Shown piece after piece: positions 63,273 through 64,000 of a stretch of DNA of 64,000 bases. Every line of letters begins with the position of its first letter. The stretch's first letter is position 1. A program made the position numbers and the translations under genes. The DNA lies in NCBI RefSeq assembly GCF_037055325.1, contig NZ_CP146373.1, positions 2,790,001 through 2,854,000 of the forward strand. The letters run 5' to 3'. The notes under the pieces are model-generated. The model saw only the letters and a list, made by a program, of their open reading frames with translations, was not told the origin of the DNA and did not search any database. Source of the DNA: Arachnia propionica. Lineage in GTDB: Bacteria; Actinomycetota; Actinomycetes; Propionibacteriales; Propionibacteriaceae.

Positions 63273-64000
63273 CAGATCACCGCCATGGGATCGTGACCGC
63301 CGGACCTCGGGACCGGCGATTCCTTGGGTTTTTCATACTGCGGATTGTGGATCGTCACCCTTGTTTCATCGACCGAACGCAGCCCGTAGAGGCGCCGTGT
63401 GGAGTCAAAGCTCACGGGTACGTCCTGCAGGCTGTGGGAGGACGATGACGGCTCATCTTCCGGAAGAATTCCTTTGTCGGCCACCACCCGCAGGGAAATG
63501 TGTTCTTCCCACTTCTTCTGCTGCTGCCAGAAACGAGCAGCCTGCCACGGCAGCTGAGTGATGATCTCCCACGCCCTGCCCTCGTGTACCTGCAGGAACA
63601 AGGGCATGGTCGGGGGACAGGACCGTCTTCCCAGATAGAGCGGGAAAACCGGTCGTCGGAGGGCCTCGGCCAGCCCCTCGATGAGCTCTGCCGGCCCCTC
63701 GACGAATGCCACGAAAACCGCATCCGCCCGGTAGAAACGATCCGAGAGGGGCATGGAGGTTCCTTCACGGTGTGCCGTGTGAAAATCACGCAGCAGCTCA
63801 CCGGGCTGATCCACACGCGCCGCCATCCTCAGATTCGCGAGATCCTCAATGGGATCGGTGCGGCGTCTCCCCTGAGCAGCTGCGAGCAGTCCCACAATGC
63901 CGCTCTTCGTTGGGAAGGCCTCCGTGGAGCGTCGAGTGAAACGGCTGGAGGAGCCCCATGCCTGCATGGGGCCTGCCAGCCTGAGTACGAGGACCTTGCT
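63272..64000 (-). CDS. cas5e: Cas5e (partial, runs off the window)
   Basis: The visible 242 residues begin SKVLVLRLAGPMQAWG at the window edge; the true start lies a few codons beyond base 64000. RLAGPMQAWGSSSRF and FPTKSGIVGLLAAAQGR are the Cas5e signature. Cas5e holds the 5' handle of the crRNA in Cascade. The genes expected upstream (cas7e, cse2, cse1, cas3) are outside the window. Confidence 0.93.
   Translation of the reverse strand, partial: SKVLVLRLAGPMQAWGSSSRFTRRSTEAFPTKSGIVGLLAAAQGRRRTDPIEDLANLRMAARVDQPGELLRDFHTAHREGTSMPLSDRFYRADAVFVAFVEGPAELIEGLAEALRRPVFPLYLGRRSCPPTMPLFLQVHEGRAWEIITQLPWQAARFWQQQKKWEEHISLRVVADKGILPEDEPSSSSHSLQDVPVSFDSTRRLYGLRSVDETRVTIHNPQYEKPKESPVPRSGGHDPMAVI

Overview
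The window looks like chromosomal DNA of a high-GC actinobacterium, most likely a propionic-acid bacterium (Propionibacteriaceae, Arachnia-like). The evidence is the GC-rich coding, the actinobacterial fhaA-fhaB-pstP-rodA-pbpA-pknB cell-division/kinase cluster next to trpG, DUF881 and crgA, a MeaB chaperone for methylmalonyl-CoA mutase, and an actinobacterial type I-E CRISPR repeat. The genus is inference; no rRNA or other marker gene is present.

Layout. Positions 1-9.3 kb hold a type VII-secretion-style polymorphic toxin locus. Small helical partner genes precede a long toxin gene (WXG-like N-terminus, Ser/Thr/Gly/Pro-rich linker, Tox-REase-5 nuclease C-terminus) that carries a single-base frameshift. 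Four tandem copies of a two-gene immunity module follow (Imm52-like gene plus DUF6301-like gene), and copies 2-4 are each preceded by a relic of the toxin's last ~30 codons. Positions 9.4-21.7 kb hold ordinary metabolic, transport and housekeeping genes (BASS-family transporter, fructosamine kinase, secreted GH32 fructan hydrolase, a MacB-type ABC exporter, argS, an aldo/keto reductase, a nucleotide-sugar dehydrogenase, HU). Positions 21.8-29.7 kb are a surface-glycan region: GT2, GtrA and DUF6056-like membrane protein, then an oxidoreductase/aminotransferase/acetyltransferase trio of the WbpB/E/D kind, and divergently a PLP decarboxylase plus ATP-grasp pair. After meaB comes the kinase/phosphatase/cell-wall cluster (31-38.5 kb), then trpG, a large secreted SGNH/vWA protein, duplicated lipoproteins, DUF881, crgA, a HAD phosphatase, lysS, two paralogous membrane proteins and a metal-handling group (cupin, DUF364, ArsR, CDF exporter).

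Positions 50.6-64 kb are CRISPR territory. A decayed type I-G (formerly I-U) locus comes first: a 3-repeat array, cas2, a Cas4-Cas1 fusion missing the middle of its Cas1 domain, and only the C-terminal half of Csb2. It is followed by a type I-E array of about 120 repeats with cas2e, cas1e, cas6e and the start of cas5e reading leftward from the right edge; the remaining I-E genes lie beyond the window.

The most informative structural signal is a 78-bp non-autonomous mobile element (MITE) present twice, 41 kb apart. One copy sits in the last codons of the fourth DUF6301 gene and one in a spacer of the decayed I-G array. Each is flanked by a 4-bp target duplication, and deleting it restores the paralogous gene end or a normal 36-nt spacer.
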